Positions 16,319 through 26,455 of a DNA stretch of 64,000 nucleotides are shown piece after piece. The position numbers and the translations under genes were made by a program. Each line of letters begins with the position of its first letter. Within the stretch, counting starts at the first letter, position 1. Location of the stretch: the NCBI GenBank assembly GCA_002696035.1, contig NZQV01000010.1, forward strand, positions 124,001 to 188,000, in the 5' to 3' direction. The DNA is from Balneola sp. Lineage in GTDB: Bacteria; Bacteroidota; Rhodothermia; Balneolales; Balneolaceae. The notes under the pieces were generated by a model. That model saw nothing but the letters and a program-made list of their open reading frames with translations. It did no database searches and was not told where the DNA came from.

Positions 16319-17899
16319 ATGAATTATTACGAACTAATATATCTAAATAAGACCCTTAAAAACAAGTTTATCGGAGGGCATATAGAACAAGCGGTAAGTC
16401 CGTATAAGAACTATATCGAGTTTTTTATTAAAACAAAAACAGATAGTTATAGATTATGCTATAGTTCGGCGCCGGGAAACATCACGCTTTATGTCGATAA
16501 TTACAGGGGAGCCAAGAAAAGTAACACTATAGATTTTTTTGAAGGACTTTACGGAAAAGAAATAACCGGAGTGAGTATCCCGGAAACCGACCGCTGGTTG
16601 TATCTGCATTTTGAAGATGATTCCACCCTGTATTTTAGGATGTTCAGCAACCGGGCCAATGTATTTTGGGTGAAGGAGAATGAGATCAAATCTGTTTTTA
16701 AGGAATATGATGAGATAGGGGAAGAACCGCCATCACCCCAGAAATTGAATGTGTACAAGGTGGAAGAGGACATCAGCCGTAAGAGCACTAAGAACAAGAT
16801 CGTGGCCATCAATGCGATGTTCCCCCGGCAGAATATTCCGGAACTGACAGAGCATTATGGGCTTGACGATTATTCCGTGGATGAGCTGCAGGATTGGGTG
16901 AAAGAAGTATGCCAACAGCTGGAGGAAGAACCGCATCCAAGGCTGCTTGAGAATGGAGAGGTAACCTTGTTCTCTGAGGAAATATTGCCTGTAGAAACAG
17001 AGAAAGAGTTTGAGAATGTAAATCACCTAATTCTGTATCGGTATAAAACCTATTCCAGAAATCAACGGCTTAAACAGCGGAAATCATCCCTGCTGAAAAG
17101 CCTGAAGCGGAAGATCAAAAGATTGGAATCGGGCTTGAAAAATCTATATCAGGCTGATAAGGGGCTTGAGCGAGCCGAAAAATACGAACAATGGGGGCAC
17201 ATGTTGATGGCCAATGCTCACCTGGGAGACATTAATGCCGAGGAAATTGAAGTGGATGATCTGTATGGCGGGGAAGAGAAAGTGACTATTCCGCTGGAGC
17301 GAGATCTGGATATAGCCGGAAATGCACAGCGGTATTACAAGAAAAGTTCAGGAGCAGAGCGTTCGTATGAGGAAGCTATGAAGCGAATCCCCGAAATGGA
17401 AGCCGAGAAAGAGAAGGCTGAAAAATTGCTGGAGGAGGCTGAATCGATCACTAACTTGTGGGAATTTCAGGATTGGGAAGATGAGTTCGAGGACGAACTG
17501 GCACCTTTTCGAGATCAGGGTGGTTCGTCGAAGAACGAAGATTCGCTGCCATTTCATACGTTGAAGGTGCAGGGATATTCGGTGTGGATCGGGAAGAATG
17601 CAAAAAGTAATGATGAGCTGGTACAAAAAGCACATAAAGAAGATGTTTGGATGCATGCCCGGGGCGTTCCGGGGTCGCACCTTGTAATAAGGATGGGCAA
17701 TGAAAAGGATATGCCGCCCAAATCAGTGTTGCTGGAAGCAGCTTCATATGCGGCATTCAACTCCAAGGCAAAAGGAATGAAACTGGCTCCTGTTATCATT
17801 ACCAAAAAGAAATATGTGCGAAAACCTAAAGGATCTGCCCCCGGAGCCGTGGTGGTGGATAAAGAAGAAGTGGAAATGGTCACCCCAAAGAAACCATAG
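16319..17899 (+). CDS. rqcH: NFACT protein RqcH (ribosome-associated quality control)
   Basis: RqcH binds stalled 50S-peptidyl-tRNA complexes and adds C-terminal alanine tails that mark the nascent chain for degradation. The 526-residue protein has an NFACT-N domain with the conserved Asp-Arg pair (D91-R92 in PETDRWLYLHF). A long charged coiled-coil region follows (about residues 240-390), then a C-terminal NFACT-R domain with DVWMHARGVPGSHLVIR and a lysine-rich end. Older annotations call the family fibronectin-binding protein. It heads a tight operon: aroK starts 2 bases after its stop. It is shorter than the Bacillus protein (about 570). Confidence 0.85.
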   Translation: MNYYELIYLNKTLKNKFIGGHIEQAVSPYKNYIEFFIKTKTDSYRLCYSSAPGNITLYVDNYRGAKKSNTIDFFEGLYGKEITGVSIPETDRWLYLHFEDDSTLYFRMFSNRANVFWVKENEIKSVFKEYDEIGEEPPSPQKLNVYKVEEDISRKSTKNKIVAINAMFPRQNIPELTEHYGLDDYSVDELQDWVKEVCQQLEEEPHPRLLENGEVTLFSEEILPVETEKEFENVNHLILYRYKTYSRNQRLKQRKSSLLKSLKRKIKRLESGLKNLYQADKGLERAEKYEQWGHMLMANAHLGDINAEEIEVDDLYGGEEKVTIPLERDLDIAGNAQRYYKKSSGAERSYEEAMKRIPEMEAEKEKAEKLLEEAESITNLWEFQDWEDEFEDELAPFRDQGGSSKNEDSLPFHTLKVQGYSVWIGKNAKSNDELVQKAHKEDVWMHARGVPGSHLVIRMGNEKDMPPKSVLLEAASYAAFNSKAKGMKLAPVIITKKKYVRKPKGSAPGAVVVDKEEVEMVTPKKP

Positions 17900-17901
17900 G
17901 C

Positions 17902-18462
17902 ATGAATGCAGAGCGTATAAAAAAGTTCTCCGGAAGTATTTTCATCAGTGGATTTATGGCCTCAGGGAAAAGCACTATTGGTCGACAGATGGCACAAGAG
18001 TTGGAGCTGCCATTTTATGATCTGGACGATGTAATTGTAGAAAAGGAGGGGAGATCCATCAACCGGATCTTTGAAGATGATGGCGAAGCGTATTTTCGAG
18101 AAAAGGAATGGCAGTATTTGCTTGAGCTCACCCAAACCACCAAGGGGGTGATCTCGTTGGGAGGAGGCGCACTTCAAAACCAGCGAGTTGTGGATCACCT
18201 TAAGATCTATGGTATTTTGGTTTTTATCGATACTCCATTCAGCGAGATTGTAGAACGGGTAGCACGCAACGATAAAAGGCCCATACTGTGGGATGAGAAT
18301 GGAAAAATTAAATCAAAACAGACTCTGTATGACGAACTGAAAACCTTATATTTAAGTCGTGAAAAATATTATAATCAAGCGCAGGTTAGTGTAAATACAT
18401 CGTCCTTATCTGCTGCTGAGGCGGCACAAAAAGCGATACAGAAAATTTCTCGTCATGTCTGA
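17902..18462 (+). CDS. aroK: Shikimate kinase
   Basis: Phosphorylates shikimate at the 3-hydroxyl with ATP in the chorismate pathway. The 186-residue protein has the Walker A motif GFMASGKST (residues 17-25) and the shikimate-binding segment FYDLDDVIVEKEGRSI. It also carries the conserved FREKE and SLGGGA motifs. The length is normal. It lies between rqcH (2-base gap) and aroB (8-base overlap), so it is certainly co-transcribed with aroB. Chorismate from this route feeds the menF enzyme encoded elsewhere in the window. Confidence 0.92.
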   Translation: MNAERIKKFSGSIFISGFMASGKSTIGRQMAQELELPFYDLDDVIVEKEGRSINRIFEDDGEAYFREKEWQYLLELTQTTKGVISLGGGALQNQRVVDHLKIYGILVFIDTPFSEIVERVARNDKRPILWDENGKIKSKQTLYDELKTLYLSREKYYNQAQVSVNTSSLSAAEAAQKAIQKISRHV

Positions 18463-19546
18463 TCTTATTTCAGTAAATACGTCCACTCAAAATAAATATG
18501 ATCTGCATTTTGGCAACGATCTGTCCAAAATGCTTGAGGAATATATCTATAAGTATACCTCCGGTAAGGCTTTTGTGTTGGTTGATGCTTTTGTGTTAGA
18601 ACATCACCGCCAACATTTTGAAGCTGTGCTAAGCAAGAAGTTCTCCGACCTCCACATCTTTGAAATTCCCCGGGGCGAGCAGGCAAAAAATGTATCGGTA
18701 TATCTGGAAGCGCTCGATTTTGTTTTAAAAAATGGCGTTGAGCGACAAACACCGCTTTTTGCAATAGGGGGCGGAGTTACCGGAGATCTGTCCGGGTTTG
18801 TGGCGGCTACGGCCCTTCGTGGAATTCCCCTGGTACATATCCCAACCACACTGCTTGCCATGGTGGATAGTTCCATTGGTGGAAAAACGGGCATCAATCA
18901 TTCCACAGGTAAGAACCTGATCGGAAGTTTTTATCAGCCTGAGGCGGTTTTTGCGGATGTTCATTATCTGCGAACGCTCCCCAAAATGGAGTGGGTAAAC
19001 GGACTCAGTGAAGTGCTCAAATATGGGATGATCGAAGCACCTGAAATGCTTGGAGAGATCCAAACGTTGATAGATGAAGACAGATTTACGGACGGCGATT
19101 CCTGGCTGCCACTCATTCAAAAGAGTGCACAGATCAAGGTAGATGTAGTGGCAGAAGATGTGCTGGAGTCCGGCAAAAGAGCCATATTGAACTTTGGGCA
19201 TACTTTTGGGCATGTTCTGGAAAAGGAAGGCCGCTATAAAGAGTACTCCCATGGAGAGGCAGTGTATGCCGGCATGATAGCAGCTGTTCACGCTTCAAAT
19301 CATTTAGGAGCCAAGATCGATCTGTCCAATTTATTGCAATTTAAATCGTTATATGAATTCGGTTTGAGTACGATCACAAAATCTCCTGCCGAACTGGTAG
19401 AAATGATGAAAACAGACAAGAAAGTAAAAGACGGTCACATTCGGCTGGTGCTTCTAAAAAAGCGTGGCCTTGCTTATGTATATGAAGTTGCAGACGATAC
19501 CTTTGTCCAAAAAGCCTGGCAACACACCTTAAATATTTTCAAATAG
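18455..19546 (+). CDS. aroB: 3-dehydroquinate synthase
   Basis: Converts DAHP to 3-dehydroquinate, step two of the shikimate pathway, using NAD and a divalent metal. The 363-residue protein shows GGGVTGDLSGFVAAT, the lysine-containing MVDSSIGGKTGIN block and KNLIGSFYQP. It also has the metal-binding histidines in NFGHTFGHVLE and EYSHGEAV. The ATG overlaps the end of aroK by 8 bases, and its TAG overlaps the GTG start of tamB. Confidence 0.94.
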   Translation: MSDLISVNTSTQNKYDLHFGNDLSKMLEEYIYKYTSGKAFVLVDAFVLEHHRQHFEAVLSKKFSDLHIFEIPRGEQAKNVSVYLEALDFVLKNGVERQTPLFAIGGGVTGDLSGFVAATALRGIPLVHIPTTLLAMVDSSIGGKTGINHSTGKNLIGSFYQPEAVFADVHYLRTLPKMEWVNGLSEVLKYGMIEAPEMLGEIQTLIDEDRFTDGDSWLPLIQKSAQIKVDVVAEDVLESGKRAILNFGHTFGHVLEKEGRYKEYSHGEAVYAGMIAAVHASNHLGAKIDLSNLLQFKSLYEFGLSTITKSPAELVEMMKTDKKVKDGHIRLVLLKKRGLAYVYEVADDTFVQKAWQHTLNIFK

Positions 19547-22500
19547 TGGCATACGTTCGTTGGTTATATAAATCCTGGAATATATTCTGGACCTTTATTG
19601 GGGTTCTGATACTTTCTGTAGCCATCATTTCCGGGGCTTCTTTTGGGGTGATGCAGCTTCAGCCCGTAAAAAACTACATTGCAGAACAGCTTGAAGATCA
19701 GTTTGCCGAACAATATGAGGGAGTCATCAGTATCGGTAACCTCGGTGGATTGTTGCCGTTGAATGTTGAGATGGAGGATGTCAGGATCTATCCCAACAAA
19801 CAGATCTATAAACCTGTATTTCAAACAGAAACCATTTCCGCCAGGGTAGATGTCTGGTCACTTCTTCAAAACAGGCTGTTCATACATTCCGTTGGTATAT
19901 CCTCTCCAAATGTTATCGTAGACCCGGATTCTTCCTTTTCAATCGAGAAAGCCTTTCTTCGGACCTCGGTTCAGCAGAGTTCAACCAGCGCTGATTCAGT
20001 CTCAGCAGCTAAACACGCAGGATTTCCTTTTCAGATCATTGCTCCATCTATGCAGGTCAATAATGGGACTATTAGCATATTCAATACTACAGATAACTCC
20101 CCTGATAGTATGACTGTCCGGAACCTGAACATGAGTATGTTTTTCGAGTTCACGGATGAACAGCGCTTTCTTGATATTGATGAACTCCGATTTGACCTGC
20201 CTGAACTTGATATCGAGCAACTGCAAGCTTTTGGTCAGATCTATAACGATGACCGCTTTTTTGAGATAAATGCCCTCACCATAAATCATAAGAATTCTTC
20301 TATACGTTTTAACGGCGAAGTGGATGGGGTAGATTTCCTGAAGGGCAACATTCCGCAGCAGCTGGAAACCGCCACTTTCAGCTATTTGATAGATCGCATT
20401 TCACTGACGCCTCAGCTGCTCTCTTCAGTAGTCCCCCAAACAGATGACTACCTGACTACAAATGTAATGGGCACCATAGAGGGGAGCGGAAATCTCGATT
20501 CCCTTTCCTTTTCCCCCTCTGAAATTATTGTGGGAGAAAGTTTTATACGCTTTGACGGAGGGATCAAAAATTATGATTCTCCTGAGGCTCTTTCTTACAA
20601 TTTGAATGTACCACAGTTCTCTGTTTCCGGGAATGAAATGAATTCATTTTCATCTTTTCTGAATGATACGTTGCAGCAAACGCTCGCAGAAACAAATTTA
20701 GAAGGAAGCCTAAGTGGAAATTCAGATCAAACTAAAGTTCGGTTTTCAGCCTCTCACTTTGAACGGGGGGAAGTGGAATTGAATGGTGAGTTCACCTGGG
20801 GGAATGATATCGGGTTTAAGGCCGACTTCAGAACAAGTTCACTTAATATTGGGAACCTGACTAACGCTGGAATATCCTCGTCTGACCTCACGCTGACTGG
20901 CGAGATCTCCTCTAGTTCGCTGGATGTAAGGAAGAGCCGGGGTGGTTTAACTTTGCGTTCAGAAAGGGGAGCATTTGATGGTCGTGCCTTCGATCAGCTC
21001 GCAATACTGGCTAGCTGGGAAAATGGATTCATTCAGCCGGATCTCACCTTAAATGTCAATGATGCACGGCTAACTGCGCGGGGTCAAATTGATCTTAGCT
21101 CAGAGACTCCGGAATACGTTCTTCGAGGCTCAGCTTCAAATCTGGAGTTAGATAAGCTGATCTTTCAGCCACAGATACAGCCGGTTACAGTGAACCTGGA
21201 GTACAATGCGAATGTCCGTGGCCAAAAGCTGGAAGATCTATACGGACAAGTTAGCGTAGATGTGCTAAAAGCAGCATTTGAAAATGATACCCTGGGACGA
21301 CATCAGTTCTATGCTGATTTTGCCCCACTCAATGAAAGTGAAAAAGAACTCCGATTCACGTCCACAGCTTTTGATGCAAATATGAGCGGAACATTTGAAC
21401 CCGCTACCTTGCTTGATCTGGCTAAGCAATGGAAACAATATTTTTCAGAGCGATACCGAGATGAACTGGCGATGGATACCACGATTGCCGTCAAAGAGCC
21501 TTCATTGGCTTCGGGGACAAATCAGGATTTCAGCATCTCACTGAACTTTAAGAATTTAGCACTGATCAACACCTACTTACCAGAATTTCCCAGGCTTGCT
21601 TCAACAGGTAGGCTTAGTTCTACGGTGAATGTGAACAACCAGCGGCTTTTATTTAATACAGCCTTTATAGATTCAGAAACAAAGATCGAAGGCTTTGAGG
21701 CGGACTCCATGAATATTCAAGCCACGGGCCGATTCAGGATAGGAGAGCGGCTTAAAGATTTCTCGGGCTTGCAGATGCAAATGAGTGCTTCTCATCTTAA
21801 TTACAGAGTATTTGATTCCCGTGATTTCCAGATGACGGCAAACCTGGAACAGCAGGCCGTTAACATGAAGATCCAAGCTGAAAAGTTGGCCGAAGAAGCC
21901 AGTTTTGTACTTGATCTGAATGGAGCTATTCAAGAGAATCAGCTCACTTTCAATATCTCAGATCTTGATCTTAGCTCAGATGCCTATCAATGGAGAAACC
22001 TGGGAGAACCTACCGTCAGATATCACAATACGAACCGGCTTACTTTTAGGGATTTTCAATTTGAAAGTGACAGTCAGTTTGTTCAAATAGATGGCACGTT
22101 TAGCAGCTCGCCCGAAGATTCGGTGAATTATGAGATCAGAAGCCTGGATCTGGGAAAGATCTCAGATATTCTCGATATCCGCATTGATTTCGCAGGTCAG
22201 TTAAACGGCAATTTCACAACCACGACGCTGACAACCATACCTACCATTGATGGAAATGTAGACATAGAGGGTGTTGAACTTGATAACACTTTATATGGTG
22301 ATCTGAACATCAACAGCACCTATAACCCGGAACTCCAGCGCTTCGATACCAAGATAATCTCTACTACCGATTCCGTAAAATATCCACAGTATTTCAGAAA
22401 TAGTGACAGAAGAGGGCAGTTTTTTCAAATCGAAGGCTATGTACTTGCTCCTGAAGGCGGAAACTTTCCACAGGCAGATTCCATATTCGCCTTTGATGTA

Positions 22501-24246
22501 AATTTCGATAATATCGACTTATGGATACTTCCGTTGATAGGCCCCAAAGTATTTGACGAAAGCGCAGGAATTGCTGAAGGAACAGGAACCATCTGGGGTA
22601 ATCTTGACACCTTTGATTATGAGGCAAATTTCGCGATCGGAAACGAAGATGCTGCTTTTATTCGCCCCAAGTTTCTGGAAACAGATTACTATGCACAGGG
22701 CGATCTCACCTGGAACCGCAGCCGCGGATTTATCTTTCATGATATTTTCCTGATCGATCCATCCGGAGGTAATGCTATTTTAAGTGGATTTTATGATGTA
22801 AATGATTTTGCCCCCCTTGATACTATGAACATCAACCTGGATATGGATGAATTTCAGTTCTTGAACAGCTCCTTCGATCCTACTGTTGCTTTCTTTGGCA
22901 CTGCTTATGGAACGGGAAGAGTGAACATATCAGGAACCAATCTTGCACCAGTTTTATCAACGCCTGAACCTGTGGTTGTGACTGATTTTTCCGAAATATC
23001 GATCCCTCTGCTGGAAGAAACCGAATTTGATGAAGATAACCGGTTTATACGTTTTGTTAACTCTTTTGATGATGAGGGGATATCCAACAGTACCGGCAGA
23101 TTTACCTCACAAAATGGAAATGGAGTACCGGGATTAAATGCTGAAGAGGTCGAGCAGCTTTCTTTTGCCGAACGCTTTACGCTCGATCTTCAGTTTGAAG
23201 CACGAAATCCAATGAATGTCCGCATGATTTTTGACCCGGTTACGGGAGATATTATCACAGCACAGGGAACAGGGCGGCTCCGGATTTTACTGGAAGATGA
23301 ACAAGTTTCGATGTTTGGACGATTTGATATAAGTGGGGGGCGCTACCAGTTTGTAAGTGGTGATATTTTTACCCGGCGTTTTGAAATTGCATCCGGCGGA
23401 ACTATTGTATGGGAGGGAGATCCAGCCAATGCCCGCCTGGATGTAAACGCAATCTATAGTGCACGTCCCGACATCAACACCCTGAGCGGTACCGGAGCCA
23501 GAGACCCGGAAAATGCCCAGCGAGTACCTGTTGAACTTGTTTTGAATATCGGTGGAACCCTTACAAGCATAGAGAACAACTTCTTTTTCAGGCTTCCCAA
23601 TACCTTCGAGTCTCAGCAAAACTCAACGCTTTCAACTCAACTCGCTTCTATAAACAGGGATGAAAACCTGAAACTAATTCAGGCTACCAACTTCATGTTG
23701 ATGGGCGATTTTATTCCGGTTTCATCGGCCGGAGGAGCGCAAACAAACTTACTTACAGAGAATCTCTCAGGGAGTGCAGCTTTACTTAATCCGCTGCTAT
23801 CTAGCCAGGTTATTAACCCATTGTTATCAAATCAGGTAAATTCGTTATTGAACAGCGATTTGAGTAGTTTAGACGTAGACTTTAACTTAAATACCTATAA
23901 TCAGGTTGACCTTGGGGTAGCACTCAGGTTATACAACGATAAGCTGATCTTACGAAGGGAAGGACAAATAACCGGCAGACAATCAAATATTGGTGATCTT
24001 GGTGCGACTTATCGCATAAATCAGACCTTTGCGGTCACAGCCTTTCACCGGCAAGATCTAACCTTTGGGAACTTAAGCAGTACTGAACAGTCTCAGCAAT
24101 CTCAGGAAATAAATGGGGTAGGGCTGGAAGCTAAAGTGAGTTTTAATACCTGGAATGATTTTTTTAACCGATTGTTTGCACCATTCCGGAAACTATTTGG
24201 TACCAAAGAAGAACAGAAGCAAGAAGAAATAACAGAAAACAGGTAG
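19546..24246 (+). CDS. tamB: TamB-like translocation/assembly module (DUF490)
   Basis: AsmA-like TamB proteins span the periplasm and are implicated in outer-membrane protein assembly and phospholipid transport. The 1566-residue protein has one N-terminal membrane helix (about residues 13-35). A very long beta-rich repetitive body follows, with the typical amphipathic strands, then a C-terminal DUF490-like part (GRLRILLEDEQVSMFGRFDISGG, read in parts). The last region is a barrel-like end with SNIGDLGATYRINQTF. The start is GTG at 19546, sharing the G of the aroB stop codon. TamB usually works with TamA, which is not adjacent here. Confidence 0.85.
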   Translation: MAYVRWLYKSWNIFWTFIGVLILSVAIISGASFGVMQLQPVKNYIAEQLEDQFAEQYEGVISIGNLGGLLPLNVEMEDVRIYPNKQIYKPVFQTETISARVDVWSLLQNRLFIHSVGISSPNVIVDPDSSFSIEKAFLRTSVQQSSTSADSVSAAKHAGFPFQIIAPSMQVNNGTISIFNTTDNSPDSMTVRNLNMSMFFEFTDEQRFLDIDELRFDLPELDIEQLQAFGQIYNDDRFFEINALTINHKNSSIRFNGEVDGVDFLKGNIPQQLETATFSYLIDRISLTPQLLSSVVPQTDDYLTTNVMGTIEGSGNLDSLSFSPSEIIVGESFIRFDGGIKNYDSPEALSYNLNVPQFSVSGNEMNSFSSFLNDTLQQTLAETNLEGSLSGNSDQTKVRFSASHFERGEVELNGEFTWGNDIGFKADFRTSSLNIGNLTNAGISSSDLTLTGEISSSSLDVRKSRGGLTLRSERGAFDGRAFDQLAILASWENGFIQPDLTLNVNDARLTARGQIDLSSETPEYVLRGSASNLELDKLIFQPQIQPVTVNLEYNANVRGQKLEDLYGQVSVDVLKAAFENDTLGRHQFYADFAPLNESEKELRFTSTAFDANMSGTFEPATLLDLAKQWKQYFSERYRDELAMDTTIAVKEPSLASGTNQDFSISLNFKNLALINTYLPEFPRLASTGRLSSTVNVNNQRLLFNTAFIDSETKIEGFEADSMNIQATGRFRIGERLKDFSGLQMQMSASHLNYRVFDSRDFQMTANLEQQAVNMKIQAEKLAEEASFVLDLNGAIQENQLTFNISDLDLSSDAYQWRNLGEPTVRYHNTNRLTFRDFQFESDSQFVQIDGTFSSSPEDSVNYEIRSLDLGKISDILDIRIDFAGQLNGNFTTTTLTTIPTIDGNVDIEGVELDNTLYGDLNINSTYNPELQRFDTKIISTTDSVKYPQYFRNSDRRGQFFQIEGYVLAPEGGNFPQADSIFAFDVNFDNIDLWILPLIGPKVFDESAGIAEGTGTIWGNLDTFDYEANFAIGNEDAAFIRPKFLETDYYAQGDLTWNRSRGFIFHDIFLIDPSGGNAILSGFYDVNDFAPLDTMNINLDMDEFQFLNSSFDPTVAFFGTAYGTGRVNISGTNLAPVLSTPEPVVVTDFSEISIPLLEETEFDEDNRFIRFVNSFDDEGISNSTGRFTSQNGNGVPGLNAEEVEQLSFAERFTLDLQFEARNPMNVRMIFDPVTGDIITAQGTGRLRILLEDEQVSMFGRFDISGGRYQFVSGDIFTRRFEIASGGTIVWEGDPANARLDVNAIYSARPDINTLSGTGARDPENAQRVPVELVLNIGGTLTSIENNFFFRLPNTFESQQNSTLSTQLASINRDENLKLIQATNFMLMGDFIPVSSAGGAQTNLLTENLSGSAALLNPLLSSQVINPLLSNQVNSLLNSDLSSLDVDFNLNTYNQVDLGVALRLYNDKLILRREGQITGRQSNIGDLGATYRINQTFAVTAFHRQDLTFGNLSSTEQSQQSQEINGVGLEAKVSFNTWNDFFNRLFAPFRKLFGTKEEQKQEEITENR

Positions 24247-24273
24247 GATCGAATCCTGCTTAAAGTAATTTAC

Positions 24274-26436
24274 ATGAGTAAAAAAGAAAGACTACAGAAA
24301 TTTGAAGATCTGGTGATCGATTTGATCAGAAATAGCCCGGATCATACGTTAACAAGAGAGCAAATCATAAGCGTACTTCGGCTGGAAAGTAAGAATGAGG
24401 TAAAGAAATTAGATAAAACCTTAGGCCGGCTTTCCAATCAAAACAGGATCAACCGAAAGGATAATTACGTGTATCTGGATGAAGCCAAGAAATCCAGCAA
24501 GAAGAATGCATCCAATAACTCCAATATTGTTGAAGGGAAACTGGATGTTTCTGCACGTGGAACCGGATACGTGATAACCGAAGATCGCGATCAGGATGTT
24601 ATGATCTCCTCCCGCGATATTGGCCTGGCGTTGAACGATGACAAAGTTCGTGTTAAGATCACAGGGTCCAAGAATGATGGTCAGCCAAGAGGTGAGATCA
24701 TCGACATCATAGAACGTGGTAAGGATTTTTATGTTGGTACACTGAATAAAGTCAGTAAAGAAAATTTTGTGATCGAATCGGACACGAAGTCGGTATACAC
24801 CAACTTTTTCGTGCTCCCTGAGAACCTGAATACTGCCAGCGATGGCGATAAAGTGATATTTGAGCTGATACAATGGGTTCACCCCAAAGCATTGCCTGAA
24901 GCACGGATCACTTCAGTGTTGGGTAAATCTGGCTCAAACGATGCAAATATCCTTTCCATTTTGGCAGAAAACGATATGGTGGCTGAATTTCCGCCTGAAG
25001 TTGAAGAGTATGCTAATCAGATTCCGCTGGAAGTGCCCAAAGAGGAAATTGCACGCCGTCGGGATATGCGCGATGAAAATATTTTCACGATCGATCCTGC
25101 CGATGCCAAGGATTTTGATGACGCCTTAAGTATAAAAGTGCTGGATAACGGAAACTACTACCTGGGTGTACATATTGCAGATGTGACGCATTATCTGACC
25201 CCGAAATCGGTGTTGGATGAAGAAGCACATACACGGGGAACCAGCGTCTATTTGGTGGATCGGGTAATACCAATGCTGCCGGAAGTATTGAGTAACGGGG
25301 TGTGTAGTTTACGCCCGAACGAGGATAAGCTGACTTATAGTTGTTTCATGGAAATTGCGCCAAATGGAAAGCTGGTGGACTATTCTGTGGAGGAAACGGT
25401 CATTCACTCCAAACAACGGTTTACCTACGAAGAAGCTCAAGAGGTAATTGACGGCAAAGATCATAAATTCAGCGAAGAGATCACCACCGTTACCAAGCTT
25501 GCAAGAGTTCTGTTGGATCGAAGATTCCGCGAAGGAGCCATCGATTTTGATACACCGGATCCAAAGTTTGTACTTGATAAGGATGGAACACCGCTTAAAG
25601 TGATCCTTAAGAAACGAATATTTGCACACCGGCTTATTGAAGAGTGCATGCTGATGGCCAACAAAACCGTAGCTACTCATGTGGAAGAAATGCGTAAAGC
25701 TTCGGATAAAAAACGCTCTAAAAACCTGTATCCATTCTTTTATCGTGTGCACGATAAACCTGATACAGAGAAACTTTCCGGTATTGCAGAACAGGTTAAA
25801 CCCATAGGAATCAAGTTTGATGTGGGCAATAGCATCTCTCCGAAAAAAATTAACAATCTGCTTAAAGAAGTGGAAAATACTAACCTTGAGTACATCGTTA
25901 ACGGGTTGATGTTACGGGCAATGGCCAAGGCCGAATATTCGCCCGATAACATTGGTCACTTTGGACTTGGATTTGGACATTATTCCCACTTCACGAGTCC
26001 AATTCGCCGATATCCTGACGTGATCGTTCATCGCTTACTTAAGGGATATAATTCCGGAGCCAAAGTGTATACTCACGATCAGCTTAAAAAAGACGGAGAA
26101 CACTGTAGCGAACGCGAACGTGTTGCTGTTGACGCTGAACGAGATTCCGTAAAACTGAAGCAGGTCGAGTTTTTGAGTAAAAAACACGGCGAAGTTTTTA
26201 CAGGCACAATTAGCGGAGTTATGGAACGGGGAATTTTTGTGACCATAAATGACATTTATTGTGAAGGAATGATCAGAATGAGTGATCTAAAAACTGATTA
26301 TTTTGTTTATAATGAAAAGCGCCATGCCCTGGTAGGCCGCAAAAGCGGTAAGCAGTTTCAACTGGGTGATGAGATCAAAGTGCGGGTTAAAAGCACAGAT
26401 CTTCAGAAACGACAAATTGATCTTGCTTTGGCCTAA
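24274..26436 (+). CDS. rnr: Ribonuclease R
   Basis: A 3'-5' exoribonuclease that degrades structured RNA. The order of domains is clear: N-terminal winged helix (residues about 8-65), cold-shock domains (about 80-220), and RNB catalytic domain with the aspartate-rich DPADAKDFDDALSI. A C-terminal S1 domain (GEVFTGTISGVMERGIFVT) ends the protein. At 720 residues it lacks the long basic tail of E. coli RNase R. It lies 27 bases after tamB and 19 bases before the next gene, so it belongs to the same operon; pairing of rnr with ribosome rescue (rqcH) in one transcript is functionally sensible. Confidence 0.93.
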   Translation: MSKKERLQKFEDLVIDLIRNSPDHTLTREQIISVLRLESKNEVKKLDKTLGRLSNQNRINRKDNYVYLDEAKKSSKKNASNNSNIVEGKLDVSARGTGYVITEDRDQDVMISSRDIGLALNDDKVRVKITGSKNDGQPRGEIIDIIERGKDFYVGTLNKVSKENFVIESDTKSVYTNFFVLPENLNTASDGDKVIFELIQWVHPKALPEARITSVLGKSGSNDANILSILAENDMVAEFPPEVEEYANQIPLEVPKEEIARRRDMRDENIFTIDPADAKDFDDALSIKVLDNGNYYLGVHIADVTHYLTPKSVLDEEAHTRGTSVYLVDRVIPMLPEVLSNGVCSLRPNEDKLTYSCFMEIAPNGKLVDYSVEETVIHSKQRFTYEEAQEVIDGKDHKFSEEITTVTKLARVLLDRRFREGAIDFDTPDPKFVLDKDGTPLKVILKKRIFAHRLIEECMLMANKTVATHVEEMRKASDKKRSKNLYPFFYRVHDKPDTEKLSGIAEQVKPIGIKFDVGNSISPKKINNLLKEVENTNLEYIVNGLMLRAMAKAEYSPDNIGHFGLGFGHYSHFTSPIRRYPDVIVHRLLKGYNSGAKVYTHDQLKKDGEHCSERERVAVDAERDSVKLKQVEFLSKKHGEVFTGTISGVMERGIFVTINDIYCEGMIRMSDLKTDYFVYNEKRHALVGRKSGKQFQLGDEIKVRVKSTDLQKRQIDLALA

Positions 26437-26455
26437 TATTATTAATTTCAGACAT

